Shown here piece by piece: positions 42,170 to 54,039 of a stretch of 64,000 bases of DNA. Position numbers and translations under genes: made by a program. The stretch spans positions 132,002,295-132,066,294 of the forward strand of contig CM060977.1 of the NCBI GenBank assembly GCA_030765065.1, in the 5' to 3' direction. Numbering within the stretch: position 1 is the stretch's first letter; each line of letters opens with the position of its first letter. The notes below the pieces were generated by a model. That model worked only from the letters and a program-made list of their open reading frames with translations, did no database searches and had not been told where the DNA came from. The stretch comes from Deroplatys truncata. Taxonomy: Eukaryota > Arthropoda > Insecta > Mantodea > Mantidae.

Positions 42170-43157
42170 AAGGAAACGGATTAAAGTCTTCTCAAAACAC
42201 AAAGGAATGACGCGGTAGTGATGTTTGGAATGTCCCCCTCTATTTTTTGAGCCTCTGAAAAAGACAGAATAACTGAAATGAAGACAGAGTTTACAATTAT
42301 CAGTAACGCTCCCTTTCAGCAGTTAATTGAAATAAAATTACAACTTTCGCTTTATTTCAATCAATACTATTCACCGCGTTATTGTCTACGCTGCGCTTTT
42401 AATTCTGACAAAAGGAATTTAATTCATGCTCGACAAAATACTCTGATATAAACGAGCGAGAATGAAGTTCTCTTTTGCACATAAATCAAGTCCATGAACC
42501 TGCCCCCAATGACAATGTTTCAAACAGCGACCACTCGCATTAGTCCACCATCTCTCTCTGGAATCTCCTGCTCTGGTCCGGTAACTTACCATCGTCCAAG
42601 CTTTATGGTTAGGACTCTTGAGTTTCATCACCGAGCCTCAGGGCGTAAATACAGTTTTATTTTGAATTGCATAAAATTAAAATTTTGCAACAGTTGAAAA
42701 TGAGACATAGAAATTGTCAAGAGTGATTATTTCAAACAAGTATACCGTTTGGTTTCTGAGGAAGAAATCTCCTCTTTGTAGCGTGTCTCTATACATATAT
42801 TGATTCTTACAAAGTAGATTTTACAAAATTTTTCACAACTCTTGTCATTATTTTCAATTTAAAGCGTTAGAAACAATTTGAAAGCACAAACATGCTCATA
42901 ACACTAAATCAAGTGTATTTGAAACACTAGCAAACTTATCGACAACTTCATCATCAGACAAATTAATACTACGGTGAATTGACAGCAAAGTCCAGATGCA
43001 GTTCTTCTCAAGTATGTCTTTCCCTATTTTAACATATGCAGCTTACGCCGGTCCGTGCCTACCTAATTGTTAAATGTCACTTTAATTACTGTTGAGCGCC
43101 ACTGTTTATGCCAATGATAAACAGAATTTAAGTGATTTAAATAGAGGTTATGACGTA
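42170..43157. other. Unassigned sequence
   Basis: Overlapping frames of about 70 codons on both strands near 42419-42697, without recognised motifs. No terminal repeats were found. Confidence 0.25.
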
Positions 43158-43159
43158 TA

Positions 43160-44371
43160 CGATGGCGGTTTGATAAGTCAGAGACTTTTTAAAGAAAATA
43201 ACGATTTTTTCCAAAAAATCAAGTTTATTTCTCAACATAATCTCCATTCAATTCAGTACACGTTGTCCAAAGTCTCTCCAATTTTTTTAATCCTTCTAAA
43301 AAATATGATTTTTCGAAGTCTGCAAAATATGAGGTTGTTTCTGCCATGATGTGCTCATTCAACGTGAATTTATTACCAGCTAGCCAATTTTTGTTTTGCG
43401 AAGAGGAAAAAGTCGCTCGGAGCCAAATCTGGAGAATATGGTGGATGAGCCCAATTCCACAAATTTTTCGACGGCAATGGTTGACTTGTGTGCGGGTGCA
43501 TTATCCCGGTGAAAAGAGAACCTTTTTCTTCCCCAAATGGGGTCGTTTCTTTAACAATTCCTTGTGAAACTGATCCAGCATTGCGGCATAATATGAACCT
43601 GTGATCGTTTTATCCTTTTCTAGGTAGTGGATGTCTATCACCCCTTGTGAATCCCAAAATTCACAATGCCGACTGAATGGTTTTCACTTTCTTTGAAGCA
43701 GGTTCGCTTTGATTGTTGTTTGGTTTCAGATTTATAGTAATGGATCCAAGTTTCATCAACCCTGATATAACGCCGCAAAAACTCATTTGGGTTGCGCTGG
43801 AACATGTTCAAACATCCCTGTGAAATGGTCACACAATTCCGCTTGTCCTTAACTGTGAGCAGTCGCGGCACTCATCCTGCTGACAGTTTTCTCATACCTA
43901 AAAATTCCTGCAGAATGTTATACACCCGTTCACTCGGGATGTTTACGGTTCTTGGCTATCTCACGGATTTTCATTCGGCGGTCTTCCAACACAATATCGT
44001 GAAGTTTGTTCACCATTTCTTCTGTTGTGACCTCAACCGGCCGTCCTGTGCTCGAACGGCCACTCGAAATTGTGTTAACCACTTGTGAACCATGCCATGC
44101 GATGGAGCAGAGTCTCCATAACACTTCTTCAGTTTTTCTTCCGTTTCCTTCACCGTCTTACCACGCAAAAAAGTAGTGCAATATCAGAACACGAAATTCA
44201 CTTTCCTCCATTTTCTACGAAGCAACACACATTTGCTTATTTTAGACGCTCTCAACAATGTTCTAAGAAACAAATGACGAATTTCTGCGATTATACCCAG
44301 AATAGATGTAAGAGACCTGTGTTTAGAACGCTATCTCTCGTCAAAGTCATAGACTTACCAATCCGCCCTCG
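43160..44371 (-). mobile_element. Mariner element M3
   Basis: The left end CGATGGCGGTTTGATAAGTC and the right end GACTTACCAATCCGCCCTCG are imperfect inverted repeats. TA precedes the left end (43158-43159); the right flank is TT. 1212 bp. It is a different mariner subfamily from M1/M2. Confidence 0.8.
43190..44215 (-). pseudogene. Mariner DD34D transposase pseudogene (M3)
   Basis: From the right: MEESEFRVLILHYFF, TVKETEEKLKKCYGDSAPSH, TGRPVEVTTEEMVNKLHDIV, LEDRRMKIREIAKNRKH, then a break. MPRLLTVKDKRNCVTIS continues into NEFLRRYIRVDETWIHYYKS (first Asp). FHRDNAPAHKSTIAVEKF carries the second Asp and PPYSPDLAPSDFFLFA the third; the tail is SYFLEGLKKLERLWTTCTEL then NGDYVEK, the usual mariner C-terminus. 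All parts of a complete transposase of about 345 residues are recognisable but spread over several frames. It is inactive. Confidence 0.85.
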
Positions 44372-44939
44372 TTGTGTACCATTACTATGAAGAAAGTTCC
44401 GACCAGCTAGTATGTGTGGTCGAGCCAATATCTCTTATAGGGTGTGGTACGTGAAAGAAGTAAAGTTGACAAATTATAACACATCGGCAAGTATATTCTT
44501 TAACATATATTGTTCACGGATTTACAAGTATCTGGAAGTAAATTGTTGTGATTGCCCTTAGTTGCCTCGCGAAAACGACCAAGTCCGTTATCTACACTTT
44601 TACAGAACTTCACCCGCACATAAAATTTAGTTCAGTATGAACCTATTGACTTCGAGCTGTGATATTTAATTCGCCTTTTCTACATAACTACTGGTAATTT
44701 TTAATGCACAGCACGCTAACATACCTCACAACGATCTGATCTTCACCACGTCTAAGTTTGCACTGTCTGTATTCCGTTGAGTAGTTTTAGCGTGGCTTTA
44801 CTAACTTAGTTTAATATTGTGGCATATGCAAAGATGATAGGATACACGACTCTCTGGGCACCGAGATTTGAGATGGCAGTTGGTTTGGGAGTAGGGGGAA
44901 CTAAGTGTTAGGGAGGGGATGGCGTCACTGACGCTTGAG
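44372..44939. other. Unassigned sequence upstream of the exon candidate
   Basis: AT-rich, then increasingly GC-rich toward 44880-45000. Such a shift could mark a promoter or 5' UTR, but no TATA or Inr was identified with confidence. Confidence 0.25.
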
Positions 44940-45053
44940 GTTAGCGTGGGTTTGAGAAGGAGTCAGTGAGTGAGCTCCGAGTAGGAAAGACGTGTAACTG
45001 CTTTCTTCGTGCTAAGGCACGATGGCCTCGCCGACAGACATTGGGCTGAGAGT
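44940..45053 (+). CDS. Candidate 5' UTR and first coding exon of a host gene
   Basis: A GC-richer segment leads to an ATG (45022-45024) in good context (GGCACGATGGCC). Eleven codons, MASPTDIGLR plus the start of V, run into a canonical 5' splice donor: AGT followed by GTAAGTACTG, with GT at 45054-45055. This would give a phase-2 junction. No known protein with this N-terminus is recognised. The position between mariner M3 and a LINE does not exclude a real exon with a transposon-rich first intron. Very short exons cannot be established by eye. Confidence 0.25.
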
Positions 45054-45619
45054 GTAAGTACTGTAATCCCTCTTTATACATTAAATCCAGTAGCCATCCA
45101 TTTACGGAAAGTTTCATTTATGGTAGTGTAGTGTCATTTCCTTCCCTTCAGCCAGGTGGTGTTTTGGAATAGCAATTATTTTGGTGTTTAACTTAGCTGC
45201 GTCCTCGTCGTAGCCTCGCCATGTGAAGATCTTGTTTACTTTACCGGTGCCTTTTGCAAGCGAGTGCCTCCCCGTCAGTTTCTGAGTAGTATTATAGTAG
45301 AGAGGCTACGACAATATTTGAACCTTTATTCTTACATGTTTCCGATTGGCTGCCTTAAGTAATTCAAACCTACCTCCTAGCTTTACTATTAGCTATTTCG
45401 AATTTCAAATGACTTTACTACAGTCACTAAGCGCGTTCCTCTTCACCCATCGCTTCTATTCTCTGTAGTCCTCACACATTTTTCCCTTAGGCAATAAAGT
45501 TGAACGCTTCGGACACGGTATCTTACCTCTGCATAACAGCGAACTCCTTACTTACATGCAGTTACATATTTCTCTCGAATTAAATATAAAACTGCTAACC
45601 ACTAATAAAAAATAAAGAT
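45054..45619. other. Unassigned sequence (possible intron)
   Basis: No recognised motif. If the exon candidate is real, this would be the start of its first intron. Confidence 0.2.
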
Positions 45620-46680
45620 ACAAAAGAACACACGTGTTCCTCAGTTTATCGCCAACTATTTAATGAATTACATGATAGATATGGAAAACATACAGCAATC
45701 TACACAAATGGATCAAAGTATAATGATAGAAATTCTTGTGCTGTTGTTTATCCAGACCACACTATGTTATTCAAACTTCCTGATTTTTATACCATCTTTT
45801 CAAGTGAACTGTTTGCAATTAAACAAGCTGTAATTTATGTTTTAAAAACTCGATGCTCAAAGTTATTTATTATATACTCAAGATTCTAAAAGTGCACTAC
45901 TTGCAATAAACAATCTGTCACCAACCCATATTCTTACACAAGAAATTCAATCACTACTTCATAGAGCCAATAAGCAAGGAAAGCAAGAGTCTTTAGAATG
46001 GATTCCATCGCACATTGGAGTACAAGGCAATGAATTGGCCGATCAGGCAGCAAAAGAAGCCAGTAAACATCCACTAAGTGACCCAACTATAACTACTCCA
46101 GCCCATGATGTTATCTCAACCATTACAAAAGAATCTCTACCAACAATGGAAGACAGGATGGCTTGACTCCACGAGAAGCAAACTCCGTGATATAACACCG
46201 AGTTTTTCGACACATCTTCCCAGTAATTCTTTCCAGACCAGATCAGGTTTTAATATCCCGACTGAGAACGGGCCATACCAAGATCACACCAGTTATCTTC
46301 TTTCAAAGGACCAACCACCCACCTGCCACCAGTGCAACATACTGTTAACGACGAAACACATAATCCTGGAATGTCCACAATACGATCAATGGAGACAATA
46401 CTACCAGATACCCAATGATTTACAAACAGCACTCAACTGTTCGATGTACTCTAAGTGAATTTTTTAAAAGCATAAATTTATATAAAAATATATAATATTC
46501 AATCAATTTGATCAATTATAGTGTCACAATTTTATACTAGTTCATTGTAATGGTTCAAAACTGCCAGCATGTTAAATAACCTCATTGTTTATTGTTAATT
46601 AAAAGTTGTAAAATCGCAAGAATACATAAAGATGCAAGAAAATTAATTGAGCAGTAAGTCATTGACACTTATAAGTATTG
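45620..46680 (+). pseudogene. LINE 3' end with RNase H domain and CCHC motif (plus copy)
   Basis: FNELHDRYGKHTAIYTNGSK places the first RNase H acidic position, but the codon is AAT (Asn) at 45707-45709 instead of Asp. TIFSSELFAIKQAVIYVLKT has the catalytic Glu. A one-base insertion at about 45880 breaks YSDSKSA. WIPSHIGVQGNELADQAAK carries the last Asp. From 46105 a frame of 117 codons holds PPTCHQCNILLTTKHIILEC, a C-x2-C-x9-H-x4-C zinc-knuckle-like motif, and stops after CSMYSK. The 3' UTR (to about 46680) matches the minus copy at 35690-35880. It is 5'-truncated and inactive. I- or R1-like LINE. Confidence 0.8.
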
Positions 46681-46689
46681 CTTCGGCTG

Positions 46690-47166
46690 AGGCGTTGTTT
46701 AATTAATGTATATGTGCGAAAAATACTGCCTCAAGCTCCAGTCTGGGATGTTGCCAGCAACGCCAAACTCCACTGACTGCAAGTAGGTACTATAAAACAG
46801 GGTGTTACTACGAGCCACAAATACTCCGTGGTTGGTTCGGAACCAACAATTTCATCACGAGTTTGGTCTTCTACTCATTCCACAGTACTTCCGGCGACTG
46901 GCACGTTTCACTCTTCAGGAAGTCTCGAGAGTGTTACCTATAATCTCGGCGTTCACACTCGCCAGCCAGCTCGGCTCAAGCGCAAAGACCCCGAAGTGTA
47001 ACTGCTACCACCTTACTTTATATTTTTTTCTATTTGTGTCAAATGTTATGCTTCAAGGTTTAGTTAGAGGAACCGTTGACGGCTACCTCCATTGTGATAT
47101 TTAATGTTCCTATACTCTGTAATCTGAATCTGTAAAGCAAGTTTGCTGAACGATTGTAAATATTAA
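46690..47166. other. Unassigned sequence
   Basis: 46690-46735 begins TGAGGCGTTG and ends ACTGCCTCAAGC, resembling LTR2 terminal sequence at 28250-28280. The rest has frames of 100 codons or fewer without motifs. Confidence 0.25.
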
Positions 47167-48092
47167 TTAAAAAAATCTGATGTGTTACACTCACATGACT
47201 TTCTCTACTCTTGTACAAACTATTTTTACAAACGCTTATTCTCCATCTACTTCATGTTAATCGAGATAAACATTTGCAGACTCTATCTTATTGCTAATTT
47301 TCTTGTAGATGTAAGGGGAATATATATTTACAAGGGCAATATAGAAATACAGTAGCCTTTAAGCACATACATATCTCTTAATAGCTGGTTGCTAGGTGCA
47401 GCACCATTCCCTTTGCCACAGATTAATACTCTTTGTATATCCAAGACAAAAAAATGAATAACGAATTCCCATTTAAGAAAATAAGTATTGAAAAATTTAA
47501 GAGAATAACAAGCAATATCTCGAAAATGGTTCACTCAACAACAAAAATGTATATGACATAAATTGTGTATTTTAACGCGATGTACATTTTTTGTGTAGTA
47601 AAATTTTCTCTATTTCTTATGGTTTACCGGTTATGCAAAAGTCGTTCACAACGAAGAACACTTTTGGAGACATTCCCAGAAAATTCAAGATATACGTTTT
47701 ATTTGTCATGAAAATATCTTAAACATATGATATTTTAATCAAAATCGTTAGAGCTGTTTTTGAGAAAATCAAAATATTCGAGAAATGTTCCATGTAAAGG
47801 GTATCCAGGGGTGGGGGAATTTCTTGAAAACCTTCGTGTCGCATCCCTGGAAGATACTGAACCTAAATACCAAGTTTCGTGTTTATCCGACTGTTCGTTT
47901 CTGAGTTATGCTGTTCACAGACACACACACACAGACGAACAGACACACAGACGGACATGTTTCCAAAAATGCTTTTTTTGGATTCAGGGGGTCTCAAAAC
48001 ATGTATTTCCGGTGAAATCTCGGTATCGAATTTTTGGATGGAATACAATACTTCCCCTACTTACTATACGTAGTAGAGAAAGTAAAAAGTAT
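47167..48092 (-). repeat. RepA copy 8 (complete, minus strand)
   Basis: From AAAAAAATCTGATGTGTTAC and ACATGACTTTCTCTACTCTT on the left to ACTATACGTAGTAGAGAAAG and an A-run on the right, 926 bp. It belongs to the longer subtype like copy 5. It is the clearest example of both termini. Confidence 0.85.
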
Positions 48093-49290
48093 GTATTTAA
48101 TTAGTGTGGAAAAAGTTATTTCTACACAAGCAGTGGAACAGGCAGAATGGTTAATATCTTGAGAAGAACACAGACAACCAAAGAAATCATACCACTGAAA
48201 CTTCCCATGTTTTCAAATTGACTTAAGAAAATTTCCCTTTGAAAATAAAAATGTCCTTTCTGAAGAAATTTTACTCTCTGGGACAGATTTAGTTAAAATG
48301 TTTCTGACTGCCTGCCTTACCTTATAAAATAACTTTCATTGCTGTTAAAATAGGAAGTAAGAAATTGGGTGAGGGGTAGGATCCATTCGGCTCTCCTTAA
48401 ATGCACCCCTGTCGAAACCCTATATATTGTGGCGTATTAATAATTTGGGGGGTTACATTATTGTTCTACATTGTCATTACCAGACACATCGTTGTTTACG
48501 TCACTCTTGGCTGGTAGCTTGCTAACCACGAGTAGTGGGAGGCAGCGCCTGTCTCAGAATTCCGTGAGGACCGGACCGCGTGTGTAAGCCCGGCTTTGGA
48601 TCGGTGGACCTCTCCTCCCACCTTCCAGTTTTAATAATGTAGAAAACACAAACGGTTAGGAAATAAAGCTAGGAATGTGTGAGTAGATTTGTGTTATGGA
48701 TTTTGTACAGTGAAAACCCCACGTCTTCCTCTAAACCTCCACACCACGTTTCGGTCCTCCGCAGCCAAGTAAGTATACGTCCTCTCAATGTAAGTGCTAG
48801 GTACTAAAAATTAATTTGTCATGTGAACTTTTAGGCCTCTACCCAACATGTAACAATATCTTTTTGAAACTGATACCATTGCTTCTGAAAATCAAAATCT
48901 TTTTGTTAAAGATATCTGTGTTTTCCTCAAATCTATACCAATTAAACACAGCTCTTATGTTGTGTCAAACACCAAGAGGACAGTCATCATTAAGACTCTA
49001 TATTTGATGTTCAAGGAAATCAAAAGGTTACCTTTCTAAACCGGACGAAATTCAGATAAAGTAAGAAGGTATTACATAAGTTCTAAAGTATTGGCAAAAC
49101 ACTATGGAGCAGTTTCAGGGAATTTAATAAAACATTTATTATTAAAAAAAAATTATGCCAAAATTCATTAACCGTTCTTGCTTGAATAGGCTTAAATCTA
49201 AAAAAAAAAAAAGTGACACGTGTTTTCGTCAAAGCGTTCCATTATTACATACCGCACAACTATTGCATTATATGCAGGCTTCTTCTTATT
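48093..49290. other. Unassigned sequence
   Basis: A GC-richer part at 48530-48770 ends in CGCAGCCAAGTAAGTATACG, a good splice-donor-like string near 48769 without a supporting coding frame. No repeat family was recognised. Confidence 0.25.
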
Positions 49291-49299
49291 TTTCTTCTT

Positions 49300-49790
49300 C
49301 TTCTTCAGGCATTAGACCTCACGATCTGTTGCGTTGGGTCTTCCAACTCCTCTTTCCCTTCTCAGCTTATACTTCAGAATCTTCTTTGGCATTCTTTCAT
49401 CACCCATTCAACGTGTGGTTTTCCATGTCATCTATAATCATCTACTTCATCATTTAATTCATATATTTCCAGACGATTACCAATGTCTTCATTGCATAAT
49501 CTCTCTCTCTTTTTGTAACTCCCAGACATCCTCTCAAAAATTTCATCTCCACTGTTCGTATCCTACTAAGTGTTTTGTATCAAGGGTCCAAGTCACTGCC
49601 ATATAATCCACATGGTACCGCCAATGTTTTGTAAAATTTCATATATGTGTCCCTCCTGATCTTACCTTTTAATGTTCTTCTGATAGTCCCACACATGCAA
49701 TTAAATTTTTTAATCTTCCATTCTGCATCTATCTCTCCTATATATGACAGGTCACACCTAAGAATTTGAAGGAGCTTACTTGTTAAATAC
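49300..49790 (-). pseudogene. LINE 3' end, RT C-terminal domain (minus strand)
   Basis: From the right: DLSYIGEIDAEWKIKKFNCM, CGTIRRTLKGKIRRDTYMKF, YKTLAVPCGLYGSDLDP, then after a stop and shifts IRTVEMKFLRGCLGV, IGNRLEIYELNDEVDDYR and RRERGVGRPNATDRE. This reproduces the standard C-terminal pattern of a common insect LINE group (FKYLG...RRTLxxKxRxxTxxKFYKxxAVPxLLYGSExW...EMKFLRS...GRRxxGRPxxRW). Several stops. It is 5'-truncated. Confidence 0.8.
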
Positions 49791-49799
49791 TTTGGTTCT

Positions 49800-51556
49800 G
49801 TACCACTAATTTACATCTAAGAGGAAATTTTCTTCGAAATCCCATTGTCTTTGTTTATTTGGACAGATATTTCTAAGCACCTTAAAATCCAAATCAATGT
49901 ATTAAATATTCATTTTTCCGTGTATCATGCTGATTAAAACTTCTGCTACACAGCTGCAGGAAGACATCATAGCTACCAAAACAAGTGAAATGTATTCTTC
50001 AGTAAAATAGAAGTTTGTAAAAAAATTACTGAGGTCCCAGAGTGCGTTCGTATTTTAATATAACAAAGTGTTTTATATTTTTAAACAATTTACATGACTT
50101 GAGTGAACTAGCACCATGTCAAATTTTATTCCTACGTGTAATTTAATGCTACAAGTTAATTGTACAATTTATTACTAGAGCTGAATTCCTTCAAAGTCAA
50201 TAAGTTGTATATTTGCCATAAATTAAAATACTCAAGAAAAGACGCGCTGTTCCATAAACGAAACAACTAAATTAATATTAGGGCCATGCCACACCCCTAA
50301 TTCTGGTTTATGGTATATGGTATATTTCATTAATGTGTACGTAGGTACACTTATATGGATAATATTTCAAAACAATGATAAAGAAAATTACATTTATGTT
50401 ATACAGACTAGACGTTTATTGTTTCTAATGTTCACTTTGCCTTTTATAAGTTCTTTTTAAATTATTACAGAGATCAATCTTATCGTATCTGCATCTCCTT
50501 TAAGAGATTGACAGTTAAAATCAGTTGTAAGGTAGATATTAGTTTTTAAAGATAAACATAAAAGAAAAAGAAAGGAAAAATAATTTGTAAAAACTTAATG
50601 AAATATTCAAAATTTGCTTTCACATAGGCAATAGTAACGCAGTTTTTCGCGATTATATGCATTTAGAATTTCCTGAAATGTTGAAGGGACGATCAATTAG
50701 GACAGTCAACGATTTAAAAAGGTAGTTCATGGATACATATGTTTTGCTTTATTTTAGTGGAATTTTTATATTCAAAATTGCACTTAGGAAGATAAAATGA
50801 ATGTAGTTCAGAAATACAGCTTAACGAAATAATTCGTATGCAGGAAGTATAGATCACAATACACCAAAGTCTCAAGTTCCATAATATTTAAACTACTCGA
50901 ACATTAATTTCTTAAATTGATGCCTTACATTCAACAAGGTTCAGGAATTTAGCATAGTTTAACAGTTCATTAAAGTGACGTTTAGCGCACGAAGGACATT
51001 TTGCTTCTTAGATAACAGTTCAATAAACCCTAATTATAAAACAGTTTATAGCGTTAATGTTCTTCTAAGAAAATAGTTGTACATCTAAAAATTTCTTTCC
51101 ATTTGTCTTACTTCCCTTTTCTTTCCATGAAGTGAGTTTTGCATACCTACTCAAGTGTCTTCCACCATGTATTCCTTTCCAAATTAGTTGTTAATAATTT
51201 CGTTTTCAAAAATAGAGGTTGTTAAATATATTAACCTACATACCCGAGGTAAGCTAGTCGGGACACTACAACCTCTGCTTCTCCCAAATAAGACATCGGA
51301 TGCAGTCAGTATGATCTCCCCGGTCATCTAACTTTTTTGTTTTTACGCAATTAAAATCTATTTTTTGTTTTGGTGCTAGGAAACATTAGGCTTCTATCAT
51401 ATAGCTCCACAACTGGACGCAAGAATCTTGCAAGACTAAGTGTGATTCGTTCCATACATCCCAACATAAGAAAAATCGGGTGTTGAACCGAGGTTTCCTT
51501 CTCCTGCCCTGTTTAATTCATACACAGTCGGAAAACTGCGCTCCATTGAATCATCA
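49800..51556. other. Unassigned AT-rich sequence
   Basis: No frame above about 60 codons and no repeat family recognised over 1.7 kb. Confidence 0.3.
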
Positions 51557-51558
51557 TA

Positions 51559-52810
51559 CACTATGTGATCAAAAGTATCCGGACACCCTCACAAACATAC
51601 GTTTTATACGCTTTTCATCTTAGGTGTATTGTGCTGCCACCTACTGCCTGGTACTCATCCGCAACCTCAGTAGTCATTAGACATCGTGAAACAGCAGAAT
51701 GGGACGCTACGTGGAACTCACGGACTTCGAACGTGGTCAGGTGATAGGGTGTCACTTGTGTCAGAAGTCTGTACGCGAGATTTCCACACTCCTAAACATC
51801 CCTAGGTCCACTGTTTCTGATGTGATAGTGAAGTGGAAACGTGAAGGGACATGTACATCACAAAAGCGTACAGGCCGATCTCGTTTGTTGACTGACAGAG
51901 ACCGCCGACATTTGAAGAGGGTCGTAAAGAGTAATAGACAGACATCTATCCAGACCATCACACAGGAATTACAAACTGCATCAGGATCCACTCCAAGTAC
52001 TATGACAGTTAGGCGTGAGGCGAGAAACCTTGGATGCCATGGTCGAGCGGCTGCTCATAAGCCACACATCACGCAGGAAAATGCCAAACGACGCCTGCTT
52101 GGTGTAAGGAGCTTCAACATTACACGATTGAACAGTGGCAAAACGTTGTGTGGAGTGACGAATCACGGTACACAATGTGGCGATCCGATGGCGGGGTGTG
52201 GGTACGGCGAATGCCCGGTGAACGTCATCTGCCAGCGTGTGTAGTGCCAACAGTGAAATTCGGAGGTGGTGGTGTAATGGTGTGGACGTGTTTATCCTGG
52301 AGGGTCTTGACCCCTTGTTGTTTTGCGTGGCACAATCACAGCGCAGACATACATGGATTTTTTAAGCACCTTCTTGCTTCCCACTGTTGAAGGGCAATTC
52401 GGGGATGGCGATTGCATCTTTCAACACGATCGAGCACCTGTTCATACTGCACGGACTGTGGCGGAGTGGTTACACGACAATAACATCCCTGTAATGGACT
52501 GGCCTGCACAGAGTCCTGAGTTGAATCCTATAGAACACCTTTGGGATGTTTTGGAACGCCGACTTCGTGCCAGGCCTCACCGACCTACATCGATACCTCT
52601 CCTCAGTTCCGCACTCCGTGAAGAATGGGCTGCCATTCCGCAAGAAACCTTCCAGCACCTGATTGAAAGTATGCCTGCGAGAGTGAACACTGTCATCAAG
52701 GCTAAGGGTGGGCCAACACCAATATAGACTTCCAGCATTACCGATGGAGGGCGCCACGAACTTGTACGTCATTTTCAGCCAGGTGTTCGGATACCTTTGA
52801 TCACGTAGTG
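51559..52810 (+). mobile_element. Tc1-like element, copy 2 (nearly full length)
   Basis: The ends CACTATGTGATCAAAAGTAT and ATACCTTTGATCACGTAGTG are inverted repeats flanked by TA (51557-51558, 52811-52812). 1252 bp. It is closely similar to copy 1 at 14957-16160 but without that copy's deletions. Confidence 0.92.
51699..52727 (+). pseudogene. Tc1-like DD34E transposase, two frameshifts (copy 2)
   Basis: The ATG at 51699 opens MGRYVELTDFERGQVIGCHL: paired HTH domains (SVREISTLLNIPRSTVSDV; STPSTMTVRREARNLG) around a TGRSR hinge. A one-base deletion near 52100 moves the frame; EQWQNVVWSDESRYTMWRSD (first Asp) continues at 52120-52170. VPTVKFGGGGVMVWTC leads to a second shift near 52310. The frame from 52323 carries FQHDRAPVHTARTVAEWL (second Asp) and PAQSPELNPIEHLWDVLER (Glu), 34 residues apart: DD34E. 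It ends AKGGPTPI with a stop at 52725-52727. All domains are present, so the copy is young but inactive. Confidence 0.9.
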
Positions 52811-52812
52811 TA

Positions 52813-53056
52813 TGTTTGGTGCAAATGATATAGTCACACGTCATTTGGATTCTGAGAGAAATAGATAAACAAAACCGCAACCTGAAAAATGAAGAATCGA
52901 TTACCAGATAAGGTTAAAACGTTCATTTAAAAAAACAAATATTGAACGGTGTAATCAGAGAATGTGGGAGTGGGTTATATGATTGGAAAACTGTCAGGTG
53001 TAGTGAAGAACAAAAGAATTAGGTGATCAAGGAAGAAGGATAAACTGGAGTCATAA
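52813..53056. other. Unassigned short sequence
   Basis: It separates the Tc1-like element from the next MITE. No motif was found. Confidence 0.2.
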
Positions 53057-53058
53057 TA

Positions 53059-53632
53059 CAGAGTGAGCCAAAAAACTACGAACCGACTGCGCGGTGTTTT
53101 TCCTGTCCGCATCCTTGGCGCTCGTTGCCGTCTGCCGCTATCATAGAAAGGTGCGGATGAAATCATACAACATTTTTAAAACTAGTTTTAAAGACTTTAC
53201 TTACCAACTTTATGATATGAGATGCTGAAACTGTCCACCGTCGTTGTCCATACAATTTTTGGCACCTGTTTAGGAAACTATCCATCACTCGCCGTAGTTC
53301 ACGTTGAAAATGGCTGGCAATTTCCTGGCGCATATTTTATTTTAATTCTTCCAGGGTGTGTGGGTTTGTCTTGTATACTTTATGTTTTAAGTTACCCCAG
53401 AGAGAAATCGCAGCGGGTCAGGTCGGGGGACCGAGGGGGCCACAAATCTCTACTAATAATTCTGTTCTGAAAACACTTTCATAAAGTTGTTGAGTAAAGC
53501 CTTTAAAAGTAGTTTTAAAATTTTTGTAGGGTTTCATCCGCGCCTTTCCATGGTAGCGGCAGACAACGAGCGCCGAAGACGCGGACAGGAAAAACACCGC
53601 GCAGCCGGTTCGTAGTCTTTTGGCTCTCCCTG
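53059..53632 (-). mobile_element. MITE-like deletion derivative with ~110-bp TIRs
   Basis: The left end CAGAGTGAGCCAAAAAACTA and the right end TAGTCTTTTGGCTCTCCCTG start inverted repeats that extend through CGCGGTGTTTTTCCTGTCCG and CGCTCGTTGCCGTCTGCCGC to about 110 bp. TA precedes the left end; the right flank is TG. The interior (53220-53460) is the reverse of transposase C-terminal sequence related to the element at 21322. No complete transposase. Confidence 0.8.
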
Positions 53633-54039
53633 TGCATGCTATATCTAACATGTGAAGGGGGAAGAGAGGAAACTTAATGGACGTTAGAAGCTATGAAACA
53701 TTCCTTAAGCTAATGAATTACTTTTAAAGGAAAGATAAAGGTTTATGTTAGCATGAAGTAGATATAACACAAACACTGAACATTTAGTCCAAACCTCGAA
53801 CTAAAATCCAAGCCAACATGTTTTGCCAGTGCAATCCATCATCACATCAGGAAGCAGTTGGTAATGCTGTCCTCTTCCAAATGATACTCCAGCACTCCAT
53901 TCGAAAACATAAATGTTTGATGTTGGTTGAACAACAACAGTCATTTCAGTATTGCTGCTGAAGTGAGATGAACTACATTTTCAAGCCGATGTGCAATGTC
54001 ATGCAGTGGAACTTGACTTAACGTTTCGAAACTGCTTCG
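53633..54039. other. Unassigned sequence
   Basis: No motif was recognised. Confidence 0.2.

Noticed and set aside
46690-46735. TGAGGC...GCCTCA segment as a tiny MITE
   Set aside because: Only six bases of terminal inversion and no target duplication; it is more simply a fragment of LTR2 terminal sequence.
10282-48104. Similar short frames recurring in RepA copies (containing SRYRIFGWN and LLTIRSRESKK)
   Set aside because: They recur because the DNA of the repeat is conserved. Starts and stops differ between copies, several frames are open in parallel, and GT-runs give low-complexity HTHTHTH peptides. No sign of protein-level selection can be claimed without dN/dS.
48764-48790. Splice-donor-like CCAAGTAAGTATACG with GC-rich sequence upstream
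   Set aside because: No coding frame or ATG leads into it, so a single donor match is not enough to call an exon.
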